A DNA stretch of 64,000 nt from Microbispora oryzae (GCF_017896165.1 NZ_JAFCNB010000005.1:1-64000), one strand, 5' to 3'; positions 1 through 8,466 are shown, counted from the first letter of the stretch. Made by a program: numbers and translations. The notes: generated from the sequence alone by a model not told the origin.

Positions 1-127
1 CCTCACCCTCATGGATCAGACCAAGAAGAATGTGCTCCGTACCGATGTAGTTGTGATTGAGCATCCGGGCCTCTTCCTGAGCCAGGACCACAACCCGCCG
101 CGCACGGTCGGTGAACCTCTCGAACAT
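1..127 (-). CDS. clpC: ClpC AAA+ unfoldase, N-terminal fragment
   Basis: The first 42 codons of a minus-strand gene run off the left edge of the window. The translation starts [20 protein letters not shown] and continues with [14 protein letters not shown], the opening of the Clp N-domain of ClpC, the Hsp100 unfoldase that feeds the ClpP protease and binds adaptor proteins through this domain. A GAGGAG ribosome site lies 7 bases before the ATG. The ATPase modules lie outside the window. The 260 bases between this start and lsr2 must hold its promoter; I see no clear element there. Confidence 0.93.
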   Translation of the reverse strand, partial: MFERFTDRARRVVVLAQEEARMLNHNYIGTEHILLGLIHEGE

Positions 128-387
128 CTCGTCGCTCCTCACAGAGCGGTCAGGCGAACCTGGGCGATCCGGCTCGTCGTTCCGCATGCTAGCCCTGACC
201 CAACGACCACTCCTCCGGCGTTCCCCTGGAGCAGGGCGTTCACGCTCTATCCAACCCCCTGCCGGGGCTGACATGTTCCCGGTACGCCGGAAGCGAACGA
301 GGTTTTAAGGGCCTGGAATGAAATCGCGCGGCTATGCGATCGTCAGATCGTCCGACGACCGGCATAACCGCACGATCAAGGGCGTAC

Positions 388-738
388 TTAGTGCGCCGCC
401 TCGTACGCCTCGACGATCGAGGCGGCAATACGACCCCGCTCGCTGACGGGGTGACCGTGAGACTTGGCCCAGGCGCGGATCTCGGCGCTCTTCTCGCGGC
501 TCATGGCCCGCTGTCCACCGCCACCGCCGCCGCCACCACGACGACGTCCGCGCGCCTGAGTCGATTCGGCCCGCCGCGCGCTGCCGACGAAAGGCGACAG
601 AGCCTCGCGAAGCCGCTTGGCGTTGCCGTCGCTCAGGTCAATCTCATATGACGTGCCGTCAATCCCGAAGGTGACCGTCTCATTGGCCTCACCGCCATCG
701 AGATCGTCGATGAGAATCACCTGCGTGTGCTTGGCCAT
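388..738 (-). CDS. lsr2: Lsr2 nucleoid-associated xenogeneic silencer
   Basis: This 116-residue protein matches the usual Lsr2 length. Lsr2 is the actinobacterial H-NS analogue that binds AT-rich DNA and silences acquired or specialised-metabolism genes. The N-terminal oligomerisation domain (about residues 1-60, ending in a conserved SDGNAKRLREAL stretch) is joined by an Arg/Gly-rich linker with a run of eight glycines (about 68-77) to a C-terminal DNA-binding domain containing the SERGRI minor-groove hook. I chose the ATG at 738 because AAAGGA sits 7 bases upstream and the protein then begins with the family-typical MAKHTQVILIDDLDGG. The gene lies between clpC and the RDD genes, as in related actinomycetes. 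Confidence 0.96.
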   Translation of the reverse strand: MAKHTQVILIDDLDGGEANETVTFGIDGTSYEIDLSDGNAKRLREALSPFVGSARRAESTQARGRRRGGGGGGGGQRAMSREKSAEIRAWAKSHGHPVSERGRIAASIVEAYEAAH

Positions 739-809
739 CCGGCAATCCTTTCGAGGAGCATAGTTTGATTCGTCAGCCAAACATATACCCAGTTTCGCTG
801 GTTGACAAT

Positions 810-974
810 TCAAGCTTGCGGATTCTCAGGAACCTCTGCGTCCGCTGACTTCTCACGTGGCTCGCGAGCGGGTCGCAGCCCGGCGGCGTCGGAACGTACC
901 AACTTTACGATGCCGTAGACGACCGCTCCCGCCACGGCCACGGAAGGCACCAAGGCGGACAATACCTCTGTCAT
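810..974 (-). CDS. Small single-pass membrane protein (54 aa), hypothetical
   Basis: A short open frame on the lsr2 side encodes 54 residues. It has one predicted membrane helix (about residues 6-25, LVPSVAVAGAVVYGIVKL) followed by a charged, proline-containing tail. A GAGG sits about 4 bases before the ATG, which is a modest ribosome site. I do not recognise a family. The sharp hydrophobic-then-charged layout supports a real product, but the frame is short enough to arise by chance in GC-rich DNA. It is the only plausible gene in the 523-base gap between lsr2 and the first RDD gene; the rest of that gap holds only the hairpin near 1200. Confidence 0.45.
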   Translation of the reverse strand: MTEVLSALVPSVAVAGAVVYGIVKLVRSDAAGLRPAREPREKSADAEVPENPQA

Positions 975-1194
975 TCTGCCTCGCTCGAGCCGGGGGTGTC
1001 ATTCGTGACGCCCACGTAATTTCTGGGGACAGGGCCCGCCAGCCAGCTACTTCTGCGCTGCAGCGGGGCCTGCTACGACCTTAGCGCCGGGACGGACTCG
1101 GCTCGTCTTCCGGGGTACCCCAGCTGGGCGAACGGAATCCCGGTCTCTCCAGCGGGCTTACCGGATGCACATGAAATCCTACTCAGAATGCCAA

Positions 1195-1223
1195 GTGGGG
1201 CGGTCGCCGAAGCGCCGCCCCAC
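1195..1223 (-). terminator. Hairpin terminator after the first RDD gene
   Basis: A 9-bp perfect stem GTGGGGCGG/CCGCCCCAC encloses a further CGC-CGAA-GCG mini-stem. It starts about 40 bases downstream of the stop codon of the minus-strand RDD gene. There is no long T run, which is usual for high-GC actinobacterial terminators. Confidence 0.65.
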
Positions 1224-1261
1224 CCCTTTCGCCCCGATCGAGGGGCATCCGCTACCCGGCC

Positions 1262-1864
1262 TCAGCCCGGCAACTTCACCACGACGGTCCCGGCCGCCTT
1301 GTCGTGAAGTCCCTGGTGAAGGGGCTTGTCGGTGATGATCAGAATTCCGATCACCACGACGAAGACGTAGATGATCAAGTTCAGGATCGGCAGCCCGCTG
1401 AGAGCCAGCACCCCCGGATAAAGCACCGCTCGCTTCATCAGGGCCGAGGAATCCACCACCCCGCTCAGCGGGACGACCTTGATCTTCAGAACCTTCTTGC
1501 CGACGGTCTGGCCGTCCTTGCTGTGGAGTGCGTAGTCATACGCGGCATATGCCACGTAACCGATGAGGGCGGCAAGGAAAGTCGGCAGGAAGGAGGACAG
1601 GATCGACGAGACGATCAAGAAGATGATCGTGTCGATGACCCGGGCGGCCCACCGCTCCCACCATTGCGCGAGGGTCCCCGGAACGCCGGGAGGAACGGGT
1701 GCGCCCTGCGGCCCGCCATAAGAACCCTGCGGGACGCCATATGGATCCTGCGGGGCACCATATCCACCCGGAGGCGGATAACCACCCGGAGGCGGATAAC
1801 CCCCGGGCGGGGGCGGCGGGGTGGAGCCGTATGGATTCTCGCCGTAGGGAGGCTGCGTGCTCAT
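1262..1864 (-). CDS. RDD-family membrane protein with Pro/Gly-rich N terminus
   Basis: This 200-residue protein has a disordered cytoplasmic head built from repeats such as PPPGGY (about residues 1-55) followed by an RDD domain. The domain shows the family arginine/aspartate in AARVIDTI, a QTVGKKVLKIKV segment and the closing HDKAAGTVVV motif, with about four hydrophobic segments. RDD proteins are integral membrane proteins; transport has been suggested for some, but no function can be assigned here. The ATG at 1864 follows AGAGGTGACA, a good ribosome site. It is a paralogue of the next gene upstream, 165 bases away, which has its own terminator, so each is probably a separate transcript. Confidence 0.85.
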   Translation of the reverse strand: MSTQPPYGENPYGSTPPPPPGGYPPPGGYPPPGGYGAPQDPYGVPQGSYGGPQGAPVPPGVPGTLAQWWERWAARVIDTIIFLIVSSILSSFLPTFLAALIGYVAYAAYDYALHSKDGQTVGKKVLKIKVVPLSGVVDSSALMKRAVLYPGVLALSGLPILNLIIYVFVVVIGILIITDKPLHQGLHDKAAGTVVVKLPG

Positions 1865-1985
1865 TGTCACCTCTCGGGGTGTTGCGTCGTACATGCGCCG
1901 GCCAAGCATCGCACCTCGGGCGGTCCGGCAGGGCAGATTTCCCCCCGTCCACCCACCTATCCGACTGATTGGCGTGAACATACGA

Positions 1986-2023
1986 AAAGCGGGGCCGATG
2001 GTCCGTTCCACCCACCCCGCTTT
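1986..2023 (-). terminator. Hairpin terminator after the long RDD gene
   Basis: A perfect 9-bp stem AAAGCGGGG/CCCCGCTTT with a 20-base loop begins a few bases past the stop of the minus-strand gene at 2030. The minus strand reads out through CCCCGCTTTT, a short T run, so this is a likely intrinsic terminator separating the two RDD paralogues. Confidence 0.7.
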
Positions 2024-2029
2024 GTGGCA

Positions 2030-3739
2030 CTACTTGACCTTGACCACCACGGTCCCGGCCACCTTGTCGTGCAGAGCCTGGGACAACGGCCGATCCCACA
2101 GGAGCCAGAGCACGTTCACCACAGTGAATAGGTTGAAAACCACGCCCAGCAACGGGATCCAGCTCAACAACTGCGGACCCGCCAGCACCCCCGCCCGCTT
2201 GCCGGCGACGTCGACGGGCAGGCCCTCGGGGGAGAGCGCGCCCCCGACGGCGGTCACCTTGATCCCAAGAATCATCTTTCCGAGCGTCTGACCGCGCATT
2301 CGCAGCAGCAGGAACTCGTAGGCGATGAAGAGGGCGCCCGTCACGAGGGCGATCAGCAGACCGGCGAGGAAGATGCCACTCGGCAGCGTGACCGTCCCCG
2401 TCGTCAGGTCGTAGCCGCCCGGGTCGATCACCGCGTCGTTGATGATCCGCTGGATGATGTACAGCGGGATGCCCAGAATGATGCCGTCGACAAGCCTCGC
2501 GAGGAGCCGCTGCCACCACTCCGCGAGGGGAGCGGGAGCTCCGGGGGGCGGGGTCGACGTACCGGGCTGGTTGTAGGCGGCCGCCGCGGGATATCCGGGC
2601 TGGCCGTAGCCGGCCTGGCCGGCTCCCTGCGCGCCCTGTCCGTAGCCGGGCTGACCGTACCCCTGCCCATAGGCGGGCTGGCCGTATGCCTGCTGGCCGT
2701 ACCCCTGCTGCGCCTGTCCCTGCTGCCCAGGTCCCTGCTGGCCGTAGCCGGGCTGACCATATTCCTGTTGGCCATAGCCCTGCTGCCCGTGAGTGGGCTG
2801 CCCGTGGGTGGGCTGCTGCCCGTACGACTGCCCATATGGCTGCTGTCCATATGACTGCGGACCGGTCTGACCGTAGCCCTGCCCCTGGCCCGGCTGGCCC
2901 GGCTGCTGAGCCTGGCCATAACCGGGCTCGCCATAACCGGGGTGGCCGTAACCCTGCTGCGCCTGCTCGCCATAACCGGGCTGGCCGTAGCCCTGCTGCG
3001 CCTGCTCGCCATAACCCTGCTGGCCGTAACCCTGCTGGCCGTAACCCTGGGGCGTGCCCGGCTGGCCGTACGTTTGGCCGGCCTCGGGCTGGCCATACGC
3101 CTGCCCGTAGCCCTGTTGGCCATATTCCGGCTGACCGGCCGGCGGTGCGTAGGAGGGCTGTCCATATGACTGGCCATACGACTGGCCATATGGCTGCTGT
3201 CCCTGTGACTGCTGTCCATATGACTGCGGGCCGGTCTGACCGTAGCCCTGCCCCTGCCCCTGGCCCGGCTGGCCCGGCTGCTGAGCCTGGCCGTAACCGG
3301 GCTGGCCATATCCCTGCTGGCCCTGCTGCCCCCGCTCGCCATAGCCGGGCTGGCCGTAACCCTGCTGGCCATAAGCCTGCTGGCCATAGCTCTGCTCGGC
3401 CTGTCCCGGCGACGGCTGCTGACCGTACTCCTGCGCGCTCTGGCCGTATCCCGGCTGCGCCTGCCCAGGTTGCGCCTGCCCCGGCTGGGTCTGACCGTAG
3501 CCCTGCCCGTACTGCTGCTGGCCGTACTGCTGGCCGTACTGCTGCTGGCCATACTGCTGCTGCCCGTACTGCGGGGCGCCGTACGGCTGGGGGCCCGTCT
3601 GCTGGTCCGGCCGGGGGCCGACGATGGTGGCTTCGGGGTCGTAGTCGCTGGGGGAGCTCTCTGTGGGGTACCCAGGCTCAGAAGGCGGCGATGGCGTGCC
3701 GTCCGAATCGTCCTGGGGGTACGGTGGCTGTCCGCTCAC
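2030..3739 (-). CDS. RDD-family membrane protein with very long YGQ-rich low-complexity N terminus
   Basis: This is 569 residues in which only the last 165 or so (from about residue 405, [15 protein letters not shown]) form an RDD membrane domain. The domain has the same landmarks as its neighbour: [19 protein letters not shown] and [10 protein letters not shown]. Residues about 45-400 are a Gln/Gly/Tyr/Pro-rich tract of imperfect [14 protein letters not shown] and PGYGQ repeats. The composition resembles the Tyr/Gly/Gln low-complexity domains of proteins that phase-separate; that is a compositional observation, not a demonstrated function. The GTG at 3739 follows GAGGTGACAC. The head would be cytoplasmic if topology follows other RDD proteins. 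No catalytic motif is visible. Confidence 0.82.
   Translation of the reverse strand: MSGQPPYPQDDSDGTPSPPSEPGYPTESSPSDYDPEATIVGPRPDQQTGPQPYGAPQYGQQQYGQQQYGQQYGQQQYGQGYGQTQPGQAQPGQAQPGYGQSAQEYGQQPSPGQAEQSYGQQAYGQQGYGQPGYGERGQQGQQGYGQPGYGQAQQPGQPGQGQGQGYGQTGPQSYGQQSQGQQPYGQSYGQSYGQPSYAPPAGQPEYGQQGYGQAYGQPEAGQTYGQPGTPQGYGQQGYGQQGYGEQAQQGYGQPGYGEQAQQGYGHPGYGEPGYGQAQQPGQPGQGQGYGQTGPQSYGQQPYGQSYGQQPTHGQPTHGQQGYGQQEYGQPGYGQQGPGQQGQAQQGYGQQAYGQPAYGQGYGQPGYGQGAQGAGQAGYGQPGYPAAAAYNQPGTSTPPPGAPAPLAEWWQRLLARLVDGIILGIPLYIIQRIINDAVIDPGGYDLTTGTVTLPSGIFLAGLLIALVTGALFIAYEFLLLRMRGQTLGKMILGIKVTAVGGALSPEGLPVDVAGKRAGVLAGPQLLSWIPLLGVVFNLFTVVNVLWLLWDRPLSQALHDKVAGTVVVKVK
2560..3605 (-). repeat. Degenerate tandem repeats encoding YGQ-rich tract
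   Basis: About 1 kb of coding DNA is built from imperfect 15-45 base repeats around the plus-strand words ctggccgtaaccctgctg and ccataaccgggctgg. Some larger units recur; the block near 2840-2930 resembles the block near 3190-3290. All copies stay in frame, so the array expands or contracts a protein tract rather than breaking the gene. Confidence 0.85.
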
Positions 3740-3853
3740 CGTGTCACCTCGTTTCCGAAACGCATGCGCCGCACGTCACCAGCACACGCTGATATTGCTC
3801 AAAGTAGCGACAGGCGTATCAACAGTCACCTTTGCGGAAACAAACGATCAATG

Positions 3854-4405
3854 TCAAGATCGCGGGGCCAGCTGGAGGAGCATGCGCGTGTTGCCCAGCG
3901 TGTTGGGCTTCACGTGTTCAAGATCTAGAAATTCGGCGACGCCCTCGTCATAGGAGGCGAGCAGCTCGGCGTACACCTCGGGCGAGACGGGTGTGCCCTG
4001 GATCGGCACGAACCCGTGCCGGCCGAAGAACTCCACTTCGAAGGTCAGGCAGAAAACCCGCCGCACACCCAGCTCCCGGGCGGCGTCGATCAGCGAGGCG
4101 ACGATCCCGTGCCCCACTCCCCTGCCGCGCATGACCGGATCGACCGCCACGGTGCGGATCTCCGCCAGGTCTTCCCACAGCACGTGGAGCGCACCGCACC
4201 CGACGACCTCACCGCCGGCCTCGGCCACCCAGAACTCCTGGACGTCCTCGTAGAGAGTGACCGTGCTCTTCTCCAGCAGGCGGGGGCCCGCGCCCGAGTA
4301 GGCGTCGACGAGACGGCGGATGGCGCGGACGTCCGGCGTCCTGGCCCGGCGCACCGCCGCCGGTGGGCCGCCCTCCGCGTGCGCCTGCTCCGCGACCTGT
4401 TCCAT
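3854..4405 (-). CDS. argA: Amino-acid (L-glutamate) N-acetyltransferase, actinobacterial ArgA type
   Basis: This 183-residue single-domain GNAT protein resembles the short actinobacterial N-acetylglutamate synthase (mycobacterial ArgA) rather than the long kinase-fused enzymes. Diagnostic segments are VTLYEDVQEFWVAE, VGCGALHVLWEDLAEIRTVAV (N-terminal of the acetyl-CoA site), the acetyl-CoA loop RGRGVG, FFGRHGFVPIQGTPV, and VAEFLDLEHVKPNTLGN near the C terminus. It would make N-acetylglutamate from glutamate and acetyl-CoA, the first step of arginine synthesis. The chosen ATG has only a weak ribosome site, so a start a few codons inside is possible. No other arg gene is nearby. Confidence 0.85.
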   Translation of the reverse strand: MEQVAEQAHAEGGPPAAVRRARTPDVRAIRRLVDAYSGAGPRLLEKSTVTLYEDVQEFWVAEAGGEVVGCGALHVLWEDLAEIRTVAVDPVMRGRGVGHGIVASLIDAARELGVRRVFCLTFEVEFFGRHGFVPIQGTPVSPEVYAELLASYDEGVAEFLDLEHVKPNTLGNTRMLLQLAPRS

Positions 4406-4440
4406 GACCGGTCAGCCTAATCGGGAGCGAGGCCGTCGCG

Positions 4441-4460
4441 CCGTGACACCTGTGTCACGG
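4441..4460. promoter_or_regulatory. Perfect inverted repeat, possible operator (site 1)
   Basis: The sequence ccgtgacacctgtgtcacgg has 9-base arms around a 2-base centre. It contains GTGACA-N4-TGTCAC. It lies 36 bases upstream of argA and about 570 bases before the NlpC/P60 start, so it could serve either gene. The same half-sites with the same spacing recur at 4955-4970. Confidence 0.5.
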
Positions 4461-4754
4461 CAATAACGGGCAGGCCCAAAAATCACTCGCAACACCGTGC
4501 CATGACTCGCTGTGAGCGTGATGACACGAGAGGCGACGATCGGACCCCGGTTAGTTTTGACAACTTTTGCCCATTCCTGGACCTGCGCCGATCGTGGATC
4601 TACCGTCCACAGAGACTCCCAAACCCACGTAGATGTAGGACAATCGCAGCGAAATGCCGTGACCTCCTCGTGATCATTCGGTTGTGCAACCTAGACGGGA
4701 TTGAGAGTTCTGGTTGAGCAACAACCCGTGGTGCATTAGTGTCCAGCGTCGATG

Positions 4755-4945
4755 CCGTTCGACGGGAGCAGTCCCGGCGAGCGGCTCGCCGAGTCCCCGA
4801 CGCATCCCCGTGCGGCGGGGAGCCGGGGACCCAACCACGCAGATCGGTCGGCCCGTCCGACGAGATCGGCAAGGGGTGAATCCGAGAGGTAGGGCTGCTC
4901 CGGCCCGAACCCGTCAGCTAACCCGGTAGGCGCCCGGCTGTGCCG
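4755..4945 (+). ncRNA. c-di-AMP riboswitch (ydaO/yuaA type)
   Basis: The leader of the NlpC/P60 gene contains, in order, the conserved blocks of the ydaO-type element: gagccggggacccaacc (near 4819-4835), ggggtgaatccgagaggtag (near 4873-4892), and ccgaacccgtcagctaaccc (near 4905-4924) followed by ggtaggc. This family binds cyclic di-AMP and in actinobacteria commonly precedes cell-wall hydrolase and resuscitation-factor genes. It is an OFF switch in studied cases. Boundaries are approximate because I judged them by motif order. A covariance-model search against the Rfam ydaO-yuaA family would settle them. Confidence 0.88.
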
Positions 4946-4954
4946 TGGGCCCGC

Positions 4955-4970
4955 GTGACATCCGTGTCAC
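4955..4970. promoter_or_regulatory. Inverted repeat GTGACA-N4-TGTCAC (site 2)
   Basis: Its half-sites are identical to those at 4443-4458. Here they sit just downstream of the riboswitch core and 38 bases before the TTG start. It may be a protein operator or part of the riboswitch expression platform. Confidence 0.45.
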
Positions 4971-5008
4971 CGGACGCACCCGCGGCACGACATAGGAGAG
5001 GAGCTTGG

Positions 5009-6061
5009 TTGCGCAAGCGTGGAGGACGGCCCGTGGGCAGGCACGCCCGGGACCGGCGCCCGCTCGTCGTCACGGTGGGACCGGTCGTCCGCCGTCTGAC
5101 CCTCGTCGGCGTCGCGCTGACCGCGATCACCTTCGGCGCCCCGGTGGTCTCCGCGACCGCCGACCCGAAACCGAGCCTCAAGCAGTTGTCCGCCGAGGTC
5201 GAACGCCTCTACAGCGAGATCGAGACCCTCACCGAGCAGTACAACGGTGAGCGGGTCCGGCTGTCGGCGGCCCAGCGCTCCGCGGAACTCGCCAAGAAGA
5301 CCCTCGCGAAGAGCGAAGACGAGCTCACGGCCCGCCGCCAGAAGGCCAGCCTCTTCGCCCAGAACTCCTACATGACGGGCGGCCTCGGCTCGGCCCTGGC
5401 TCTGGTCAGCGGAGGCGGCGGCGACCCCAGCGCGTACCTCGACCAGGCGTCCACCACCTACGCGCTGGAGCAGCAGCAGGGCGAGGAGGTGGCCGAGGTC
5501 TCCAAGGCGATGGAGGCGGCCGCCCGGGCCAAGGCGAGCGCCACCGCCCGCCAGAGTGAGGTGAAGAAGCTCCTCAGCAGCCTGGATGGCCGCCGCACCA
5601 AGATCGAGAAGCTGGTCAAGCGGGCCGAGAGCAACCTTTACAGCAAGGTCGCCGGCAGCGTCGGGGTGGGCCGGGCGACCCGGATCTCGTTCCCGATCGT
5701 CGGCGACGGCAAGGCCGCCGAGGCGGCGCGCTGGGCGCTGTCCCAGCAGATGAAGCCGTACGTCTGGGGCGCGGCCGGGCCGAGTTCCTTCGACTGCTCC
5801 GGCCTGGTCTTGGCGGCCTACCAGCACGTGGGTATCAGCCTGCCCCACTACACGGGCGACCAGTGGACCGCCGGCACCCACCTCGCCAGCAAGGACGACC
5901 TGCGGCCGGGCGACCTCGTCTTCTTCTACGGCGACCTGCACCACGTGGGCATCTACATCGGCGGGGGCTACATGGTCCACGCCCCGCACACCGGAGACGT
6001 CGTCCGCGTGGCGAAGATGGGCAACCGGCCGTTCGCGGGCGGCGTCCGCATCGCTGACTGA
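5009..6061 (+). CDS. Secreted NlpC/P60 peptidoglycan endopeptidase with coiled-coil N terminus
   Basis: About 350 residues: a basic leader and hydrophobic signal segment (LTLVGVALTAITFGAPVVSA), a long Ala/Glu/Lys-rich coiled coil (roughly residues 55-215), and a C-terminal NlpC/P60 papain-like domain. The catalytic Cys lies in FDCSGLVLAAY, the His in DLHHVGIYIGGG, and a third polar position in MVHAPHTGD. Such RipA/Cwp-like proteins cut the D-Glu-mDAP bond in stem peptides during growth and division. I chose TTG at 5009 because GAGAGGAG ends 5 bases upstream; a GTG at 5033 is the alternative. Expression is probably controlled by the c-di-AMP riboswitch upstream. Confidence 0.9.
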   Translation: MRKRGGRPVGRHARDRRPLVVTVGPVVRRLTLVGVALTAITFGAPVVSATADPKPSLKQLSAEVERLYSEIETLTEQYNGERVRLSAAQRSAELAKKTLAKSEDELTARRQKASLFAQNSYMTGGLGSALALVSGGGGDPSAYLDQASTTYALEQQQGEEVAEVSKAMEAAARAKASATARQSEVKKLLSSLDGRRTKIEKLVKRAESNLYSKVAGSVGVGRATRISFPIVGDGKAAEAARWALSQQMKPYVWGAAGPSSFDCSGLVLAAYQHVGISLPHYTGDQWTAGTHLASKDDLRPGDLVFFYGDLHHVGIYIGGGYMVHAPHTGDVVRVAKMGNRPFAGGVRIAD

Positions 6062-6080
6062 ACCGACTGAACCGACTGAA

Positions 6081-6097
6081 CCGGTCGGGCCGACCGG
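6081..6097 (+). terminator. GC hairpin after the NlpC/P60 gene
   Basis: The palindrome ccggtcgg-g-ccgaccgg lies 20 bases past the stop codon, inside a GC-rich run. Between them is a threefold gactgaacc repeat overlapping the stop codon. The single-base loop is too tight for a classical hairpin, so it would open to a smaller stem; this is a tentative terminator. Confidence 0.35.
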
Positions 6098-6241
6098 CCG
6101 GCCGGGCCGAACCGCCGCCGACGGGCTGGCGACGAGCCGCGGCGGCCGGAGCCGGACTGTGCCGGCTGAGACCCTCGGCCGACCGCTCCAGCGCGGGCGG
6201 CGGCCGTCCCCAGCCGAGACGGCCCTCAGATAAAACGGCCC

Positions 6242-6490
6242 TCAGATAAGACGGCGCCGCGCGGCCCAGGCGACCGCCTCGATGGCGGTCGCCACGCCGA
6301 TGCGGTCGCAGATGCACCGCAGACGTCTGCGTACGGTCCGGCCGCTCACGTCGAGCGTGCGACCGACGCGATCGGCCGTCACTCCCTTGGCGAGCTCGGC
6401 GAGCAGCAGCAGGTCGTCATCCGTCAGACCGGCACGATCTGGGTCCGAGGCGAGGTCGTCACCCCGGTAGATCACGTCGGGAACGCTCAT
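6242..6490 (-). CDS. Small stand-alone LuxR-type HTH protein
   Basis: An 82-residue protein consisting almost entirely of a GerE/LuxR helix-turn-helix: LTDDDLLLLAELAKGVTADRVGRTLDVSGRTVRRRLRC, with the usual pattern of a glycine-containing turn followed by a recognition helix. There is no receiver or ligand domain, so it is like the single-domain regulators common in actinomycetes. The ATG at 6490 follows GGGGAGGGGAGACG. The stop codon lies in a 15-bp tandem duplication (acggccctcagataa at 6219 and 6235). It is transcribed from its own upstream region, which also faces the lysS terminator. Its targets are unknown. Confidence 0.75.
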   Translation of the reverse strand: MSVPDVIYRGDDLASDPDRAGLTDDDLLLLAELAKGVTADRVGRTLDVSGRTVRRRLRCICDRIGVATAIEAVAWAARRRLI

Positions 6491-6668
6491 CGTCTCCCCT
6501 CCCCACGACGATGATTGATCGGCTGACCCCTCCAGGAAAGTAAACGCCTGCGTCGAATGTCGTCAAGCATTGCCAATATCAGGCCCATGTCACCTCGCCC
6601 GCGACGGCCGGGCGGAACGGCTCATCGAGCGGGTCGTCAAGCGGGTCATCGGAGCGGCCCGGCGGCAG

Positions 6669-6706
6669 CGGATCCCGGCCCGCCCAGGAGCACGGGCCGG
6701 GATCCG
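6669..6706 (-). terminator. Strong terminator after lysS
   Basis: A 14-bp perfect stem (cggatcccggcccg paired with cgggccgggatccg) with a 10-base loop starts 15 bases beyond the lysS stop codon on the minus strand. It probably ends the DUF2520-panC-nadBC-coaX-lysS transcription unit. Confidence 0.8.
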
Positions 6707-6720
6707 ATGAGCCGCGGGCG

Positions 6721-8409
6721 TCAGGCGGACAGCAGCGCGCGCACCCGGTCGCGGCCGACGGCCAGGAGCAGCGTGGGCAGCCGGGGGCCGGTGTCACGGC
6801 CGACCAGCAGCCGGTAGAGCAGCGCGAAGAACGCGCGCTGCGCCGCCTTGAGCTCCGGCGTCGCGGCCTTCGCGGTCATGTCGAGCCCGGCCTGGACCTT
6901 CGGCACGCCGTACAGGAGCGTGGTCAGTCCGTCGAGCGACCAGTGCTCGTCGAGACCCTCGGCCAGCAGCCGCAGCGACGCGCGCTCGGTCTCGCCGAGG
7001 CTCGCCAGCAGCTCGGCGTCGGGCTTCTCCCTGACCTGGGTGCGCTCCTCCGCCGGGACGTACGTGGTCACCCAGTGCTGGGCCTTGTCGAGCCGCGGCC
7101 TCAGCTCGTCGAGCCCGGCGATGTCGTGGTCGAACTCGCGCAGGATCCGCAGCGTCTGCTCCTCGTGGCCGGTCGTGATGTCCACGACCGACGCGAGGGT
7201 CCGGTACGGCAGGCGGCGCGGGGTCTCCGGCAGCGCGCCCGCGGCCGTGCTGGAGGCCCGGCGGTACGCCGCCTGGTCGGCCGGCAGCGCCGTGCCGTCG
7301 CCGATCTTCCTCGTCAGCGTGTCCCACTCGTCGTACATGCGCTGGATCTCCTGATCGAAGGAGACCTTGAACGACTGGTTGGGCCGCCGCCGGGCGTACA
7401 GCCAGCGCAGCAGCGCGGGCTCCATGATCGACAGCGCGTCCGCCGGGGTGGGCACGCCACCCCTGGAGCTGCTCATCTTGGCCATGCCGCTGATGCCGAC
7501 GAAGGCGTACATCGGCCCGATCGGCTGGGCGGCGCCGAACACCTCCCGCACGATCTGCCCGCCGACGACGAACGACGATCCCGGCGAGCTGTGGTCGACG
7601 CCGGACGGCTCGAACACCACGCCCTCGTAGGCCCAGCGCATCGGCCAGTCGACCTTCCACACCAGCTTGCCGTTGGTGTGCTCCGACAGCAGCACGGTCT
7701 CGGTGTGGCCGCAGGCGCAGGTGTAGGTCAGCTGGGTGGTGGCGTCGTCGTACGCGGTGACCGTGGTGAGGTCGCGTCCGCAGGCCGAGCAGTAGGGCCG
7801 GTACGGGTAGTAGCCGCCCGCCCCGGAGCCGTCGTCCTCACCGGCCGCGCCCGAGCCCTCCAGCGCCGCCGCCTCGTCGGCGTCCTCCACCTTCTGCGCC
7901 TTGGCCTTGGCCTTGGTGCGGTACTGGTCGAGGATCGCGTCGATCCGCTTGCGCTCGCGCATGGCGAGGAGCACCTGCTCGCGGTACGCGCCCGAGGTGT
8001 ACATCCGCGTCTGGCTGATGGGGTGGAACTCCACGCCCATCTCGGCCAGAGCGGCGGCCATCGGGGCCTTGAAGTGCTCGGCCCAGTTGGGGTACGGGCT
8101 CCCGGCCGGCGCCGGGACCGAGGTCAGCGGCTTGCCGATGTGCTCGGCCCACGACGGGTCGATGCCGACGGGGACCTTCCGATAGCGGTCGAAGTCGTCC
8201 CACGAGACGATGTGCACACACTCCACCCCGCGGCGCCTGATCTCGTCGGCCACCAGGTGCGGGGTCATCACCTCACGGAGGTTGCCCAGGTGGATCGGCC
8301 CGGAGGGGCTGAGTCCCGACGCGCAGACGATGGGTTTGCCCGGCGCGCGCCGATCGGCCTCGGCGATGACCTCATCAGCGAAACGCGCCACCCAGTCGGC
8401 GTCCATCAC
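6721..8409 (-). CDS. lysS: Lysyl-tRNA synthetase, class I
   Basis: This 562-residue protein charges tRNA-Lys and belongs to the archaeal-type class I family (LysK type), not class II. The HIGH-equivalent is PIHLGN (residues 38-43) and the KMSKS-equivalent is AKMSSSRGG near residue 310. A CSACG/CACG cysteine pair near residues 208-235 forms a likely zinc site. The length is normal for the family. Two starts are adjacent: GTG at 8409 and ATG at 8406, both within reach of AGAGAGGAC. It is last in the cofactor block and is followed by a strong hairpin. Class I LysRS is frequent in Streptosporangiales and related actinomycetes. Confidence 0.95.
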   Translation of the reverse strand: MMDADWVARFADEVIAEADRRAPGKPIVCASGLSPSGPIHLGNLREVMTPHLVADEIRRRGVECVHIVSWDDFDRYRKVPVGIDPSWAEHIGKPLTSVPAPAGSPYPNWAEHFKAPMAAALAEMGVEFHPISQTRMYTSGAYREQVLLAMRERKRIDAILDQYRTKAKAKAQKVEDADEAAALEGSGAAGEDDGSGAGGYYPYRPYCSACGRDLTTVTAYDDATTQLTYTCACGHTETVLLSEHTNGKLVWKVDWPMRWAYEGVVFEPSGVDHSSPGSSFVVGGQIVREVFGAAQPIGPMYAFVGISGMAKMSSSRGGVPTPADALSIMEPALLRWLYARRRPNQSFKVSFDQEIQRMYDEWDTLTRKIGDGTALPADQAAYRRASSTAAGALPETPRRLPYRTLASVVDITTGHEEQTLRILREFDHDIAGLDELRPRLDKAQHWVTTYVPAEERTQVREKPDAELLASLGETERASLRLLAEGLDEHWSLDGLTTLLYGVPKVQAGLDMTAKAATPELKAAQRAFFALLYRLLVGRDTGPRLPTLLLAVGRDRVRALLSA

Positions 8410-8466
8410 GGCAGTCCTCTCTCAGCGGGATCCTGCCTTCTATGGTCCCGTACCCGAGGGAGTGCT

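Noticed and set aside
2560-3605. CRISPR-like or satellite repeat array
   Set aside because: Repeats are imperfect, have no constant spacer length, and translate in frame into a YGQ-rich protein tract.
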